Source of the DNA: Halpernia humi
GTDB lineage: Bacteria; Bacteroidota; Bacteroidia; Flavobacteriales; Weeksellaceae
Length of the DNA stretch: 64,000 nt
Assembly (NCBI RefSeq): GCF_900108025.1
Contig: NZ_FNUS01000005.1
Coordinates: 186,001 to 250,000, forward strand
Direction of reading: 5' to 3'
Shown: in pieces, positions 25,149 through 34,303 of the stretch
Layout of the letters: every line of letters starts with the position of its first letter
Numbering within the stretch: the first letter of the stretch is position 1
The notes under the pieces: generated by a model
What the model saw: only the letters and a program-made list of their open reading frames with translations
Told to the model about the DNA's origin: nothing
Databases searched by the model: none
Made by a program: the position numbers and the translations under genes

Positions 25149-27275
25149 TCAAGCGTTTTCTTTCGCCTTCAAATAATTATAATGATTCAAAAGCAAACGA
25201 ATTTCATTAAATTCAAAATCATTTGGCAGCGCGCTTTTCCAATCATTTAAAGATTCAAAAGAGTTTTTATTAAAAATTTCTTCAAAGGTTTTTAGTTTTT
25301 CTGTGGCAAAAATACGTTTCACATCCAGCACGCCTTGCTCTGCAAAGCGGGCCAAATGGCCATAAATGGTTTCTTTTACAAAGCCACGTTCCTTTGCAAT
25401 TTCAGGAATGGTTTTGCCTTCCTCAAATAATTTAAAACTTAAAATATGCGTTGGGACTTTCACTATTTTAGTAGAAATTGGGACTTCATTTTTAGCATTA
25501 AATAATCTTTTTTCTAATAAATATACCCATTTTAAGCCTTTCAGATAATCTTCCAAATCGTCTAAAAATGTTCGCAAATCGTCGTTGTATGCTTTCAAAC
25601 CTTTTACGCCTTTGGTTTCAGCATAAAATTCTTTCAGTTCGCTGAAAATCTTTTCGTTGGTATTATTAAAAAAGAAATTCACCGCGCCGACAGATTTATC
25701 TTCAATTTCTTGCCATTCTATTTTTCCTTGTGAAAATTGATAGGATTTTAAAACCAATATTTTTTCAAACTTCTCGTAAACTTGAACCAAAGAATCGGTA
25801 TCAATTTTTAATTTTAAATACAGTTCATTGGCCCTTTTTTTATCTAAAAATCGGCTTTCTTGGGCAGAAGTATTCCATGCAGAAAGTGAATCTTTAAACC
25901 ATTTGCAATCTGTATAGCGCAATACTTTCTGAATGCTGTAATCGAATTTTTCTGCATTCAAAATACTTTCGATTTGATTATTGGCTTTTGTTTCGCTTTG
26001 AAATGTAGAAATTCTTTTATCGCTAAAAATCACGTCGGGCGTAATTTTAGATTTCAAAACAATGCCTTCTAAAGTTCTGCATCGTGATAAAGCCACATAA
26101 ACTTGCCCCGATGCAAAACTTTTTCCTGCATCAATAATCAGTCTATCAAAAGTTAAACCTTGAGATTTATGGATTGTAACGGCCCAAGCCAAGCGTATTG
26201 GGTATTGCTCAAAACTACCGAGAACTTCTTCTTGAATGTTTTTTTGCCCGTCTAGGCTGTATCTTTTTTGTTCCCAAACTTCCTTTTTTAATTTAATTTC
26301 TGTGTCGCTATCATCCAACAAAACGGTGACTTCATCATCATCCAAATAAGTTACTTCGGCTAATTTGCCATTAAAATAGCGCTTTTCTGTGGCATCGTTT
26401 CTAATAAACATCACTTGTGCCCCAACTTTTAACTCTAAAACATCTTCATTCGGATACTGGTTTTCTTTAAAATCCCCAACAATTTTGGCTTGATATTTAA
26501 AGAGTTTTGTCTTTAAATCTTTTATTTTTTTATGGTTGATTTCATCCGCCATCCTGTTGTGCGACGTAAGATAAACGTAGGCTTCTTCTTTCGGTTCAAA
26601 ATCTGGAATATAGCGAGAATTTAGTTTTTCAAAATCTATTTCATCACAATTGCCATCACGAATTGAATTTAAAATCGATAAAAAATATTCATCGGTTTGT
26701 CTGTAAACTTTTTCTAATTCTATAGTAATAAATGGCAATTCTTTGATGGCTAAACTTTCAAAAAAGAAAGGTGATGCGTAGCATTTTCTTAATATATGCT
26801 CATCCCGAACAACGGGCGGAAGTTGGTATAAATCTCCTATAAAAAGCATTTGCACGCCGCCAAATTTCTGCTGATTTCTTCGGATTAATCTTAAAGAAAA
26901 ATCCATCATATCCAAAACATCTGCCCGAAGCATTGAAACTTCGTCGATGATGACTATTTCTACTTCGCGCAACAGTTTTAATTTGTCTTTTCTGTATCGA
27001 AAGTGCGGCATTAAATCTGAAATATTCATTGCAGAATTAGTATCTACTCTTTCTAAAGTGGGTAAAAAAGTGCGAAGTGGAAGTCCGAACATAGAGTGAA
27101 TGGTGACGCCTCCCGCATTGATAGCGGCAATGCCAGTTGGTGCAACCACAATGTGTTTTTTCTGGGTTTTTGCCACAAATTCATTTAGAAATGTGGTTTT
27201 GCCCGTTCCTGCTTTTCCTGTGAGGAAAATGCTGCGATTGGTGAATTCTAATAAATCAAATAAAGAATCGTTCAT
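25149..27275 (-). CDS. PIF1-like superfamily 1 helicase with C-terminal HTH domain
   Basis: A 708-residue ATPase/helicase. Walker A 'LTGKAGTGKTTFLN' is at about 18-31, Walker B 'IVIIDEVSMLRADV' near 108, 'GGVQMLFIGDLYQLPPV' near 140, and the UvrD-C-like 'WAVTIHKSQGLTFDRLIID' near 370 with 'VALSRCRTLEG' after it. Near residue 625 is a winged-helix segment, 'FKLFEEGKTIPEIAKERGFVKETIYGHL', of the RQC/HTH_40 type. It probably unwinds DNA 5'-3' in replication or repair. The fusion to the HTH domain is frequent in Bacteroidota. Confidence 0.88.
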   Translation of the reverse strand: MNDSLFDLLEFTNRSIFLTGKAGTGKTTFLNEFVAKTQKKHIVVAPTGIAAINAGGVTIHSMFGLPLRTFLPTLERVDTNSAMNISDLMPHFRYRKDKLKLLREVEIVIIDEVSMLRADVLDMMDFSLRLIRRNQQKFGGVQMLFIGDLYQLPPVVRDEHILRKCYASPFFFESLAIKELPFITIELEKVYRQTDEYFLSILNSIRDGNCDEIDFEKLNSRYIPDFEPKEEAYVYLTSHNRMADEINHKKIKDLKTKLFKYQAKIVGDFKENQYPNEDVLELKVGAQVMFIRNDATEKRYFNGKLAEVTYLDDDEVTVLLDDSDTEIKLKKEVWEQKRYSLDGQKNIQEEVLGSFEQYPIRLAWAVTIHKSQGLTFDRLIIDAGKSFASGQVYVALSRCRTLEGIVLKSKITPDVIFSDKRISTFQSETKANNQIESILNAEKFDYSIQKVLRYTDCKWFKDSLSAWNTSAQESRFLDKKRANELYLKLKIDTDSLVQVYEKFEKILVLKSYQFSQGKIEWQEIEDKSVGAVNFFFNNTNEKIFSELKEFYAETKGVKGLKAYNDDLRTFLDDLEDYLKGLKWVYLLEKRLFNAKNEVPISTKIVKVPTHILSFKLFEEGKTIPEIAKERGFVKETIYGHLARFAEQGVLDVKRIFATEKLKTFEEIFNKNSFESLNDWKSALPNDFEFNEIRLLLNHYNYLKAKENA

Positions 27276-27404
27276 TCTTACAAAAATAGGAATTTGAAGT
27301 TTAAAAAATTACTTTTTTAATGAAGGAAATTTGTTCAGTTTTCTTTAAATCTAGATTCCAACCAATATAATTAAAAAGGCTAATAAACTCTTTTGTGTAT
27401 CATT

Positions 27405-27917
27405 CTATTTATACCAACTAGAATATTTCACATAGTTATTCGCAATTCTCTCAATTTCGCCTTCCAAAAGTTCTGGGGAAGTATCTTTAATTTTTCTTGC
27501 AGGTGTTCCTGCCCAAACTTCACCAGATTTCACTTTCGTGCCTTGCGTTACTACGGAACCTGCACCAATTATTGAATTTTCTTCTATTAAACAATTATCC
27601 ATCACAATGGCGCCCATCCCGATTAAAACATTGTCTTGAACTGTGCAACCGTGAACAATTGCGTTATGCCCGATCGACACATTATCACCAATTATCAAAG
27701 GAAATTTTTCAAAAGTGCAATGCAACATTACATTATCCTGAACGTTCACTTTGTCACCCAATTTTATAAAATTTACATCGCCTCTGATTACCGCATTATA
27801 CCAAACGCTGCAATCTTTTCCCATTTCTACATCTCCGATGATTGTTGCTGTTTCCGCTAAAAAAGTATGTTCGCCGATGATTGGTTTTTTCCCTAACAGT
27901 TCTTTTATAAAAGCCAT
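27405..27917 (-). CDS. Gamma-class carbonic anhydrase family protein
   Basis: A 170-residue left-handed beta-helix protein of the YrdA/PaaY/CaiE group. The putative zinc ligands are H in 'NVMLHCTFEKF' and the two in 'SIGHNAIVHGC' (about residues 70-93). The C-terminal 'AGTPARKIKDTSPE' plus a helix complete the fold. Family members bind metal at trimer interfaces; carbonic anhydrase activity varies between members. It is divergent from the NifU-type gene. Confidence 0.85.
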   Translation of the reverse strand: MAFIKELLGKKPIIGEHTFLAETATIIGDVEMGKDCSVWYNAVIRGDVNFIKLGDKVNVQDNVMLHCTFEKFPLIIGDNVSIGHNAIVHGCTVQDNVLIGMGAIVMDNCLIEENSIIGAGSVVTQGTKVKSGEVWAGTPARKIKDTSPELLEGEIERIANNYVKYSSWYK

Positions 27918-27997
27918 TTTAACGTATTTTTTTTAATTGAAATTAATACCACAATTTAAGCAATATAAATCATTTAAAAAATCTACTGCTATCACTT

Positions 27998-28025
27998 TTG
28001 TTCTGATTTTGAAAACGTATTTTTG
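27998..28025 (+). promoter_or_regulatory. Predicted promoter of the NifU-type gene
   Basis: TTG (27998-28000), exactly 17 nt, then TATTTTTG (28018-28025): a full match to the Bacteroidota consensus. Transcription should start near 28032, which supports the ATG at 28048 as the true start of the downstream gene. Confidence 0.65.
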
Positions 28026-28047
28026 CATAGTAAAATTAAATACCAAA

Positions 28048-28926
28048 ATGCCACAGATAATATTAGAACCTACAGAAAACAAAAAAGTAATGAAATTCGT
28101 TACGGATTATACTTTAATCCCCGGTTCTGTAGAGTTGGATAGAGATTCAGACCTAAAAGAAATTCCTTTGGCGAAGGCACTTTTTAAATTTCCAGTTGTA
28201 GAAAAAATATTTATAACGGCTAATTTTATTGCAATCGCAAAAAGCGACGCCATTGAATGGGAAAATGTTGTAGAAGGTTTAAAGGACATTATTGAAGCTG
28301 AACTTTTAGAAAACCCAAGAATTTATGCTCAAGAAAAAAAAGATGAATATCAGGTTTTTTCTGAAATGACACCAAACCCGAATGTGATGAAATTTGTTTC
28401 CAACAAGGTTTTATTGCAAGGTTTTGTGGAAGTAAAAACAAAAGAAAGTGCGGCAATTGTTCCTTTAGCAGAAGCGCTTTATAATGAATTTAATTTCGTG
28501 AAAGAGGTTTTTATTTCAGATAATTTCGTAGCCATTACCAAAGACGAATCTGTGCAATGGCACGAAGTAATGGTTGCGGTTCAAACTTTTATTTATGATT
28601 TCTTGCAAGCAGGCAAAACAATTTCTGACGCACTACCACAATCTCACGAAAAACCAGTTGAAAAATTAATCGACAGAGAATACACAGAAACAGAACAAAA
28701 AATTTCTGATGTCTTAAAAGAATATGTTGCGCCTGCAGTAGAAGGCGATGGCGGGAAAATTTCTTTAATAGAATATGTAGAAGAAAGTAAAACTGCAAAA
28801 ATGCTTTTGCAAGGCGCTTGCTCTGGTTGCCCAAGTTCCACGGCGACGTTAAAAGGCGGTATAGAAAACCTTTTAAAACAATTTTTACCAGAATTGGTGG
28901 AAAATGTGGAAGCCGTAAATGGATAA
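28048..28926 (+). CDS. NifU/Nfu-type iron-sulfur scaffold protein with duplicated N-terminal domain
   Basis: A 292-residue protein with two tandem Nfu N-terminal domains (about 8-90 and 108-190, each with a 'NxxxMKFV' start and a 'VKxIFI..NFIAI' end) and a C-terminal NifU domain with the cluster-binding CxxC in 'GACSGCPSSTATLKGGIE' near residue 262. It should carry and deliver Fe-S clusters. A longer frame from 27937 would place the start upstream of a consensus promoter, so ATG 28048 is used. hemH follows 40 nt later on the same strand, linking two iron-using steps. Confidence 0.92.
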   Translation: MPQIILEPTENKKVMKFVTDYTLIPGSVELDRDSDLKEIPLAKALFKFPVVEKIFITANFIAIAKSDAIEWENVVEGLKDIIEAELLENPRIYAQEKKDEYQVFSEMTPNPNVMKFVSNKVLLQGFVEVKTKESAAIVPLAEALYNEFNFVKEVFISDNFVAITKDESVQWHEVMVAVQTFIYDFLQAGKTISDALPQSHEKPVEKLIDREYTETEQKISDVLKEYVAPAVEGDGGKISLIEYVEESKTAKMLLQGACSGCPSSTATLKGGIENLLKQFLPELVENVEAVNG

Positions 28927-28966
28927 AAAATAATTAAAAAAAGATAATTACTAATTACTTATCGAT

Positions 28967-29989
28967 ATGAAAGGAATATTACTCGTCAATCTCGGTTCGC
29001 CAAAATCCACAAAAGTAAAAGATGTAAAAACCTATCTTGATGAATTCTTGATGGATGAAAAAGTGATCGATTATCCGTGGTTTTTCCGGTCGCTTTTGGT
29101 GCAGGGAATTATCTTAAATTTTCGGCCAAAAAAATCTGCGGCGGCTTACAAAACTGTTTGGACGGATGAAGGTTCACCTTTGATTGTTTACACCGAAAAA
29201 ATTCAGAAAAAATTACAAAAGTTAGTTGACGTTCCTGTAGAAATCGGGATGAGATATGCACAACCGAGCATAGAAAACGGCATTAGAAAACTAAAAGAAA
29301 AAGGTGTTTCAGAAATCGTTTTGCTTCCGCTTTATCCGCAATATGCGATGAGCACAACGGAAACTGTAATTGAAAAAGCAGAAGAAGTTCGCAAAAAATA
29401 CTTCCCGGAAATCAAAATTAATTACATTCAACCGTTTTATAATCGAGAAATTTACATCAATTGTTTAGCAGAAAGCATTCGCGAAAAATTACCAGAAAAT
29501 TTTGATGCTTTGCAATTTTCTTATCACGGCGTTCCAGAGCGACATATATATAAAACAGATCCTACAAACACTTGTAATTTAACCGACTGTTGCTCGCGAG
29601 ATAAAAACCCAAGCCACCAATTTTGCTATAGACATCAATGTTTCAAAGTAACGGAAGAAGTCATTAAAAAAATAGGTTTACCGAAAGAAAAAGTTTTGGT
29701 TACCTTCCAATCTCGTTTGGGAAAAGACAAATGGATGGAACCTTACACAGACGAAACGCTTGAAAATTTACCAAAAAAAGGCATTAAAAATCTTGCAATT
29801 GTTTGTCCGGCCTTTGTTTCAGATTGTTTAGAAACTTTAGAAGAAATTTCTGTAGAAGGCAAAGAAATTTTCGAGCATGCAGGTGGCGAAACATTTAATT
29901 ATATTCCTTGCTTAAATGATGAAGACCGCTGGATCGAAGTGGTGAAAACCTTGTGCAAAGAGAAATTAAACGAATTCTATATTATTTAA
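28967..29989 (+). CDS. hemH: Ferrochelatase
   Basis: A 340-residue enzyme inserting ferrous iron into protoporphyrin IX in the last step of protoheme synthesis. 'GILLVNLGSP' opens the protein, 'SYHGVPERHI' near residue 186 holds the catalytic histidine, and 'CPAFVSDCLETLEEI' near 285 is the family signature. Between 'KTDPTNTC' and 'YRHQCFK' lies a Cys-rich insert with five cysteines, suggestive of a metal site. It follows the NifU-type gene on plus and ends at a clear terminator. Confidence 0.95.
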   Translation: MKGILLVNLGSPKSTKVKDVKTYLDEFLMDEKVIDYPWFFRSLLVQGIILNFRPKKSAAAYKTVWTDEGSPLIVYTEKIQKKLQKLVDVPVEIGMRYAQPSIENGIRKLKEKGVSEIVLLPLYPQYAMSTTETVIEKAEEVRKKYFPEIKINYIQPFYNREIYINCLAESIREKLPENFDALQFSYHGVPERHIYKTDPTNTCNLTDCCSRDKNPSHQFCYRHQCFKVTEEVIKKIGLPKEKVLVTFQSRLGKDKWMEPYTDETLENLPKKGIKNLAIVCPAFVSDCLETLEEISVEGKEIFEHAGGETFNYIPCLNDEDRWIEVVKTLCKEKLNEFYII

Positions 29990-30009
29990 TTAAAAACTAT
30001 TTTTTTTAA

Positions 30010-30042
30010 TTTACCCCCTATTTTTTAGGGGTAAACTTTTTT
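30010..30042 (+). terminator. Rho-independent terminator of hemH
   Basis: TTTACCCCCTA and TAGGGGTAAA pair with a single bulged C around a short T loop, followed by CTTTTTTAT. It begins about 20 nt after the hemH stop. Confidence 0.8.
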
Positions 30043-30059
30043 ATTTCGATATTTTGGTT

Positions 30060-30067
30060 TACTTTTG
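30060..30067 (+). promoter_or_regulatory. Possible -7 box of the third toxin-antitoxin operon
   Basis: TACTTTTG matches TAnnTTTG, 38 nt before the antitoxin ATG and just after the hemH terminator. No convincing -33 TTG at the usual distance. Confidence 0.35.
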
Positions 30068-30105
30068 ATAAATATTAGAGGGGTTGATTATAAATTTAGA
30101 TAATT

Positions 30106-30327
30106 ATGAAAACTAAAATAGATTTACTTACAGAAAGAATTACCAATTATTCACCAGATTTAATTGATGATTTACTGAGAATTATGGATGAATTGAAATT
30201 CCCAAAAATTAGTTTTATTCCACAATTTCAAATTGATGAGGTTTTGGATCGCTTGCGTTTTCATTCTACCAACCCAAATACAAAACTTGATCTATTTGAA
30301 AGTTTTGCTGAACTAGAAAAGTGTTAA
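30106..30327 (+). CDS. Putative antitoxin
   Basis: A 73-residue protein that overlaps a RelE/ParE-like toxin gene by 7 nt. It is predicted helical, starts 'MKTKIDLLTERITNYSPDLIDDLLRIMDEL' and ends with an acidic 'LDLFESFAELEKC' tail. It has no clear DNA-binding motif and differs from the two other antitoxins of the window. The call rests on gene order, size and overlap. Confidence 0.55.
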   Translation: MKTKIDLLTERITNYSPDLIDDLLRIMDELKFPKISFIPQFQIDEVLDRLRFHSTNPNTKLDLFESFAELEKC

Positions 30328-30614
30328 TTTCTGTGCCCACAAAACTCTATATTTCTTCGATTGCAAAAAATGACATTCGGCTCATTAAACGGCGACTTAC
30401 GGCAGAAAATAAAGATAAAGGAAATTATTTCGTGAATGAAATAAAACATATCATTCTTAAAATAGCCGAAAACCCGAAAATTGCAGACATCGAATACGAA
30501 GATATTCGGGTATTCAATGTGAGTGAATTTAACATCAACATTCATTACCAATATAAAAAAAACGGAGAAGAACTACTTATTACTGCAATTTTTCAAAATA
30601 ATAAAGAAGAATAA
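30321..30614 (+). CDS. RelE/ParE-family toxin
   Basis: A 97-residue basic protein: 'LYISSIAKNDIRLIKRRLTAENKDKGNYFVNEIKHII' forms the helical hairpin, followed by 'IEYEDIRVFNVSEFNINIHYQY' strands and a last strand 'LLITAIFQNNKEE', the usual order of plasmid-stabilisation/ParE toxins. It starts with GTG at 30321 inside the antitoxin's end, implying coupled translation. Third such pair in the window; its precise target is unknown. Confidence 0.7.
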   Translation: MLISVPTKLYISSIAKNDIRLIKRRLTAENKDKGNYFVNEIKHIILKIAENPKIADIEYEDIRVFNVSEFNINIHYQYKKNGEELLITAIFQNNKEE

Positions 30615-30714
30615 ACTGCGATAATTTTGCATAAAAATTCTGTATTGTCAGAAATAATTTTGCAAACTTTTCGTGGCCAAAAATTGTGGGATTGAAAGAA
30701 TATTTAAAGAAATT

Positions 30715-31926
30715 TTACCGCACCGCCCTCCTAGTTTCGCCATAACCAATCAAACCATCATAGTTTCTACCAAAAGGTTTGTAATACAAAAATGCTTGAT
30801 ATAAATTTTCGGTCTGCCAAAAATTACCATTAATTTCACCTAAATTTAAGACACCAGAAGCATCTTTTGTTGCCAAAATATAATTATAAAATCCCTGTTT
30901 TAAATAAATTTTTGCAGTATATCTTTTGTGTTCAGCATCATAAAACATTTGGCTATTTTTATCGGCCACGTAATCATTAAACTGTCCTAACACGTAAATT
31001 TCTTTATCTATTTTATCGGATTCAAGATTAAAGTAAACCCAAGAATAATCGGCTTCTTTATCGGCATCTCTTTCCGTTCCCAAGTCGCTTCGGCGGAAAT
31101 AAAACGCGCCATTTACGTCGCCTTGGTTTTGATAATTTAGTGGATACGCCCAAACCGGATACAAATAAGTTTGATTTTTTCCATCAATAAAATCTGTTCC
31201 TGAAACCATATCAAAAGCCTGATTGATGACTTTGTTATCAAAATAATAAAACTCATTATTGCCCGCAAAAGCCAAATTTAATTGTTGAAATAAAACCTTG
31301 CTACCCAAACTTGAACTCGGTTTTTGGTTGAAAACACCATTTTCCCAATTGTTATTTTGAATGACATTTAAACTAATAGAATTCAAATTTGAAGACAAAT
31401 CCGCACCGTTTGAAATGGCTTGAACTTCAACCCTTTGATTTAATTTTGGATTGGATAAATCTTGAAACCGCGTGATATTTAAGGCCAAATTTACACCATT
31501 TTCCACCACACAAAATCTTTTGGTAAATAGTGGATTGGATGGCGAATCTTTGTAAACAACCAATTCAAAATTACCTGAAATTTTGGGCCGAATTTTATCA
31601 TTTGGAAAAGTCAAAGTGTAATTGGTATAAGCTTGCGTGGTGTTAAAAGAATACTGAAATTGGTCGATTAAGCCATTCAAACTTCCTGTCGCAAATTCTG
31701 TAAAAAACAAATTATCGTCTTCCCAATTTCTGTCAAAATGTTTGAATGTATATCTGTAAACTTGGCTGGAATTAGACAAATCATCGAACTTCAAAATCAG
31801 TTGATCATTAAAACCAATTACCGGCGTTTCATCGTTGGTTTTTGGGTTAAACAATTGAATGCTGTGAATATCTTGCGAAAAAAATAATGCCGCAAAAAAG
31901 AATAAAATAATTTGTAAAAACTTCAT
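30715..31926 (-). CDS. DUF5103 protein, type IX secretion system plug
   Basis: A 403-residue exported protein: signal peptide 'MKFLQIILFFFAALFFSQ', then an all-beta domain beginning 'IHSIQLFNPKTNDETPVIGFNDQLILKFDDL' and containing 'YRYTFKHFDRNWEDDNLFFTEF'. This matches DUF5103, whose F. johnsoniae member plugs the SprA translocon pore from the periplasmic side in the type IX system. A TTG-started longer frame exists to 31965, but ATG 31926 gives the signal peptide. It is consistent with the T9SS-sorted GH13 protein in this window. Confidence 0.85.
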   Translation of the reverse strand: MKFLQIILFFFAALFFSQDIHSIQLFNPKTNDETPVIGFNDQLILKFDDLSNSSQVYRYTFKHFDRNWEDDNLFFTEFATGSLNGLIDQFQYSFNTTQAYTNYTLTFPNDKIRPKISGNFELVVYKDSPSNPLFTKRFCVVENGVNLALNITRFQDLSNPKLNQRVEVQAISNGADLSSNLNSISLNVIQNNNWENGVFNQKPSSSLGSKVLFQQLNLAFAGNNEFYYFDNKVINQAFDMVSGTDFIDGKNQTYLYPVWAYPLNYQNQGDVNGAFYFRRSDLGTERDADKEADYSWVYFNLESDKIDKEIYVLGQFNDYVADKNSQMFYDAEHKRYTAKIYLKQGFYNYILATKDASGVLNLGEINGNFWQTENLYQAFLYYKPFGRNYDGLIGYGETRRAVR

Positions 31927-32012
31927 AAAACGAAGATAAGGAAAATTGATATGATGATGTGTCAATTTGAAAATTTACTAATTTGAAACTTCTTAAATTT
32001 GTAACAAAAAAA

Positions 32013-32651
32013 ATGCTCACAATAAAATCTTTCACTTTCAATCCTTTTTCAGAAAACACTTACGTTGTTTACAACGAATTCAACAACGCATATATTATTG
32101 ACCCTGGAAATTTTTCGCCGGCAGAAAATTTAACTTTAAAACAATTCGTCGCAGATAAGGAATTAAAAATTGTAAATATTTTATTAACTCATGCGCACAT
32201 CGATCACGTTTTAGGTTTGCAATGGGCTTTTGATGAATATAAAGTGCCAGTAATGTTGCACGAAATCGAAAAAGAAATTTTAGACAGAAACCCGATTGAT
32301 GCGATGCGTTTTGGCTTTCAATTTAAGGCTTTTGTGGGCGAAATTCTCTATTTAAAAGAAGGTGATATTTTAAAATTAGATGAAGATGAGTTAAAAATTT
32401 TGCATCTTCCTGGACATTCGCCAGGACATATTGCTTTTTCTAATGAAGCGCAAAAACTCATCATTTCTGGCGATGTTTTATTTGAAGGAAGCATTGGCAG
32501 AACTGATTTATACAAAGGCGACCACGCGCAACTTTTAGAAAGTATTCGGATGAAAATGTTTAATCTTCACGCCGAAACGCAAGTTTACAACGGCCACGGA
32601 AATCCTACAAATATTGGGTTTGAAAGAGATTATAATCCGTTTTTTAAATAA
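32013..32651 (+). CDS. MBL-fold metallo-hydrolase, glyoxalase II-like
   Basis: A 212-residue metallo-beta-lactamase fold hydrolase. The metal motif is 'THAHIDH' near residue 60, with further ligands in 'LPGHSPGHI' near 130, 'SGDVLFEGSIGRTDL' near 150 and 'NGHGNPT' near 192. The small size and these spacings fit the hydroxyacylglutathione-hydrolase-like subgroup (YcbL-type). Substrate not known. ATG 32013 is chosen over a TTG at 31983 because the protein then begins 'MLTIKSFTFNPFSENTYVV', the normal family start. Confidence 0.87.
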   Translation: MLTIKSFTFNPFSENTYVVYNEFNNAYIIDPGNFSPAENLTLKQFVADKELKIVNILLTHAHIDHVLGLQWAFDEYKVPVMLHEIEKEILDRNPIDAMRFGFQFKAFVGEILYLKEGDILKLDEDELKILHLPGHSPGHIAFSNEAQKLIISGDVLFEGSIGRTDLYKGDHAQLLESIRMKMFNLHAETQVYNGHGNPTNIGFERDYNPFFK

Positions 32652-32653
32652 AA

Positions 32654-32743
32654 AGATGTGAGATATGAGATGTGAGATGTGAGATGTGAGATGTGAGATT
32701 GTAATTGTCTCATATCTCAATTCTAAAATCTCACATCTAAAGT
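32654..32743. repeat. AGATGTG heptamer array with inverted copy, between convergent genes
   Basis: Six consecutive heptamers (AGATGTG, one AGATATG) occupy 32654-32695. Downstream, TCTCATATCTCA and TCTCACATCT are reverse complements of array segments, so the transcript can fold into a long hairpin. It separates the MBL gene (plus) from the thioredoxin-family gene (minus) and could work as a bidirectional terminator. The array may vary in copy number. Confidence 0.7.
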
Positions 32744-33304
32744 CTAATTTTTCCACTTAATATTACAACCCAAACTTGGTTTTTGTAGTTCTTCCTGTTT
32801 TTCACCTGCCAAAAGATTTTCGAAAGCGATAATTAAATCTTCTCCCGTTACTTCTTTGTGATTTCCCGGACGCGAATCGTCCATTTGTCCGCGGTAAATT
32901 AAATCTAATTTATCATCAAAAAAATAAAAATCTGGCGTGCAAGCCGCATCATACGCTTTTGCGACACTTTGGCTTTCATCATATAAATAAGGAAATTTAA
33001 AACCTTCAGAATCCCGAAATTCTACCATATTTTCAGGGGAATCTTGTGGATATTTTTCAACATCATTAGAACTTATGCCAATAAATTCTATTCCTTTTGC
33101 GCCATAATCTTCATACAATTCCGCTAACTGATCGATGACGTGCAAAACAAACGGACAATGGTTGCACATGAAAATTACCAAAGTTCCTTTTTCACCTTTT
33201 AAATCTTCTAGAGATTGAAGCGCATTATTTTCACTCGGATTTGGCAGTTCGAAATATGGCGCTTTTGTACCGAGTTCAAGCATATTTGATTTTGTATCAG
33301 ACAT
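32744..33304 (-). CDS. Thioredoxin-family / AhpC-TSA-like protein
   Basis: A 186-residue redoxin. 'GTKAPYFELPNP' opens an AhpC/TSA fold, and 'LVIFMCNHCPFVLHVIDQL' holds the CxxC (C-N-H-C) near residue 46 where thioredoxin has CGPC. 'AACTPDFYFFDDKLDLIYRGQMDDSRPGNHKEVTG' is typical of this cytoplasmic group, of unclear substrate. No signal peptide. It probably acts in thiol redox or peroxide defence; this is family-level inference. Confidence 0.83.
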   Translation of the reverse strand: MSDTKSNMLELGTKAPYFELPNPSENNALQSLEDLKGEKGTLVIFMCNHCPFVLHVIDQLAELYEDYGAKGIEFIGISSNDVEKYPQDSPENMVEFRDSEGFKFPYLYDESQSVAKAYDAACTPDFYFFDDKLDLIYRGQMDDSRPGNHKEVTGEDLIIAFENLLAGEKQEELQKPSLGCNIKWKN

Positions 33305-33359
33305 AATTTTAATTTGAAAATGAGTTAATATGAAAATTTTAAACTTTGAATTTTAAACT

Positions 33360-34265
33360 CTAAAATTTTAAAATATTGAGCAAAGATAAGACTTCTTCCC
33401 AAGAATAATCATAATTCAAAAGATGTACATTTTCTAATTTTTTATTCCAAGTGATTTGGCGTTTCGCATATCGGCGGCTGTTTTTTTTAATTTCTTCGAT
33501 GGCAAAATCTAATTCCCAACTTCCTTCTAAATATTTGAAAAGTTCTGTATAACCAACGGTATGAAGTGGAACGAGATTTTTAAATGGTATTAAACTTTCT
33601 ACTTCTTGCAGCAAGCCATTTTCTATCATTAAATCTACACGTCGGTTTATTTTTTGATAGATTATTTCGCGCGGCGCTTCCAAATTTATTCTAAATACTT
33701 CAAAATCACGCTTAGATTTTTGCTCACTAATATTTTCAGTATAAGTTTTCCCAGTTTGCCAGATGATATCAATCGCCCGCAAAAGCCTTCTTGGATTGTC
33801 TTTATCTACCAATTTAAAATAATCTGGATCTAAATTCTGCAATAAATTTTGTACATCTTCAAGCCCATTTTCTTGCCAAATTTTCAATAATTTTTCTTGA
33901 TTTTCGGCGTTGGCTTCCGGCAAATCGTTCAATCCTTCTGCGACAGCTTTTTCATACATTCCGCTTCCGCCAACTAAAATTACCACATTTTTTTTACGAA
34001 AAATTTCATCTATTTTTTTTAAAGCATCTATTTCATATTGACCGATAGAATAATAATCTTCTACCGATAAATTACCAATAAAATGGTGTTTCACTTCCTT
34101 CAATTCTTCATCTGACGGAACAGCCGTACCGATTTTCATCTCTTTGAAAAACTGACGAGAATCACAAGAAATAATTTCGGTTTCGAAATATTTTGCCAAT
34201 TTAATCGCCAACGAAGTTTTGCCAATTCCCGTAGAACCGATGATGGAGATTATTTTTTTAGCCAA
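33360..34265 (-). CDS. miaA: tRNA dimethylallyltransferase MiaA
   Basis: A 301-residue enzyme that prenylates A37 of tRNAs reading U-starting codons. The P-loop 'GSTGIGKTSLAIKLA' is at about 10-24, 'SCDSRQFFKEMKIGTA' near 35, and 'LVGGSGMYEKAVAEGL' near 97 are family motifs; the C-terminal 'RRYAKRQITWNKK' binds tRNA. No in-frame ATG lies before the P-loop, so it begins with TTG at 34265. A terminator-like hairpin sits 39-68 nt upstream. Confidence 0.93.
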   Translation of the reverse strand: MAKKIISIIGSTGIGKTSLAIKLAKYFETEIISCDSRQFFKEMKIGTAVPSDEELKEVKHHFIGNLSVEDYYSIGQYEIDALKKIDEIFRKKNVVILVGGSGMYEKAVAEGLNDLPEANAENQEKLLKIWQENGLEDVQNLLQNLDPDYFKLVDKDNPRRLLRAIDIIWQTGKTYTENISEQKSKRDFEVFRINLEAPREIIYQKINRRVDLMIENGLLQEVESLIPFKNLVPLHTVGYTELFKYLEGSWELDFAIEEIKKNSRRYAKRQITWNKKLENVHLLNYDYSWEEVLSLLNILKF

Positions 34266-34303
34266 AATATTTTTTTTTCAAAATTAATTAATTTAAACAA
34301 AAA

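Noticed and set aside
27937-28047. N-terminal extension of the NifU-type protein
   Set aside because: A full consensus promoter lies within it (27998-28025), so the region upstream of ATG 28048 is largely untranscribed leader DNA.
32654-32743. CRISPR-like array
   Set aside because: Units are 7 nt and contiguous, with no spacers; it is a simple tandem repeat with an inverted copy.
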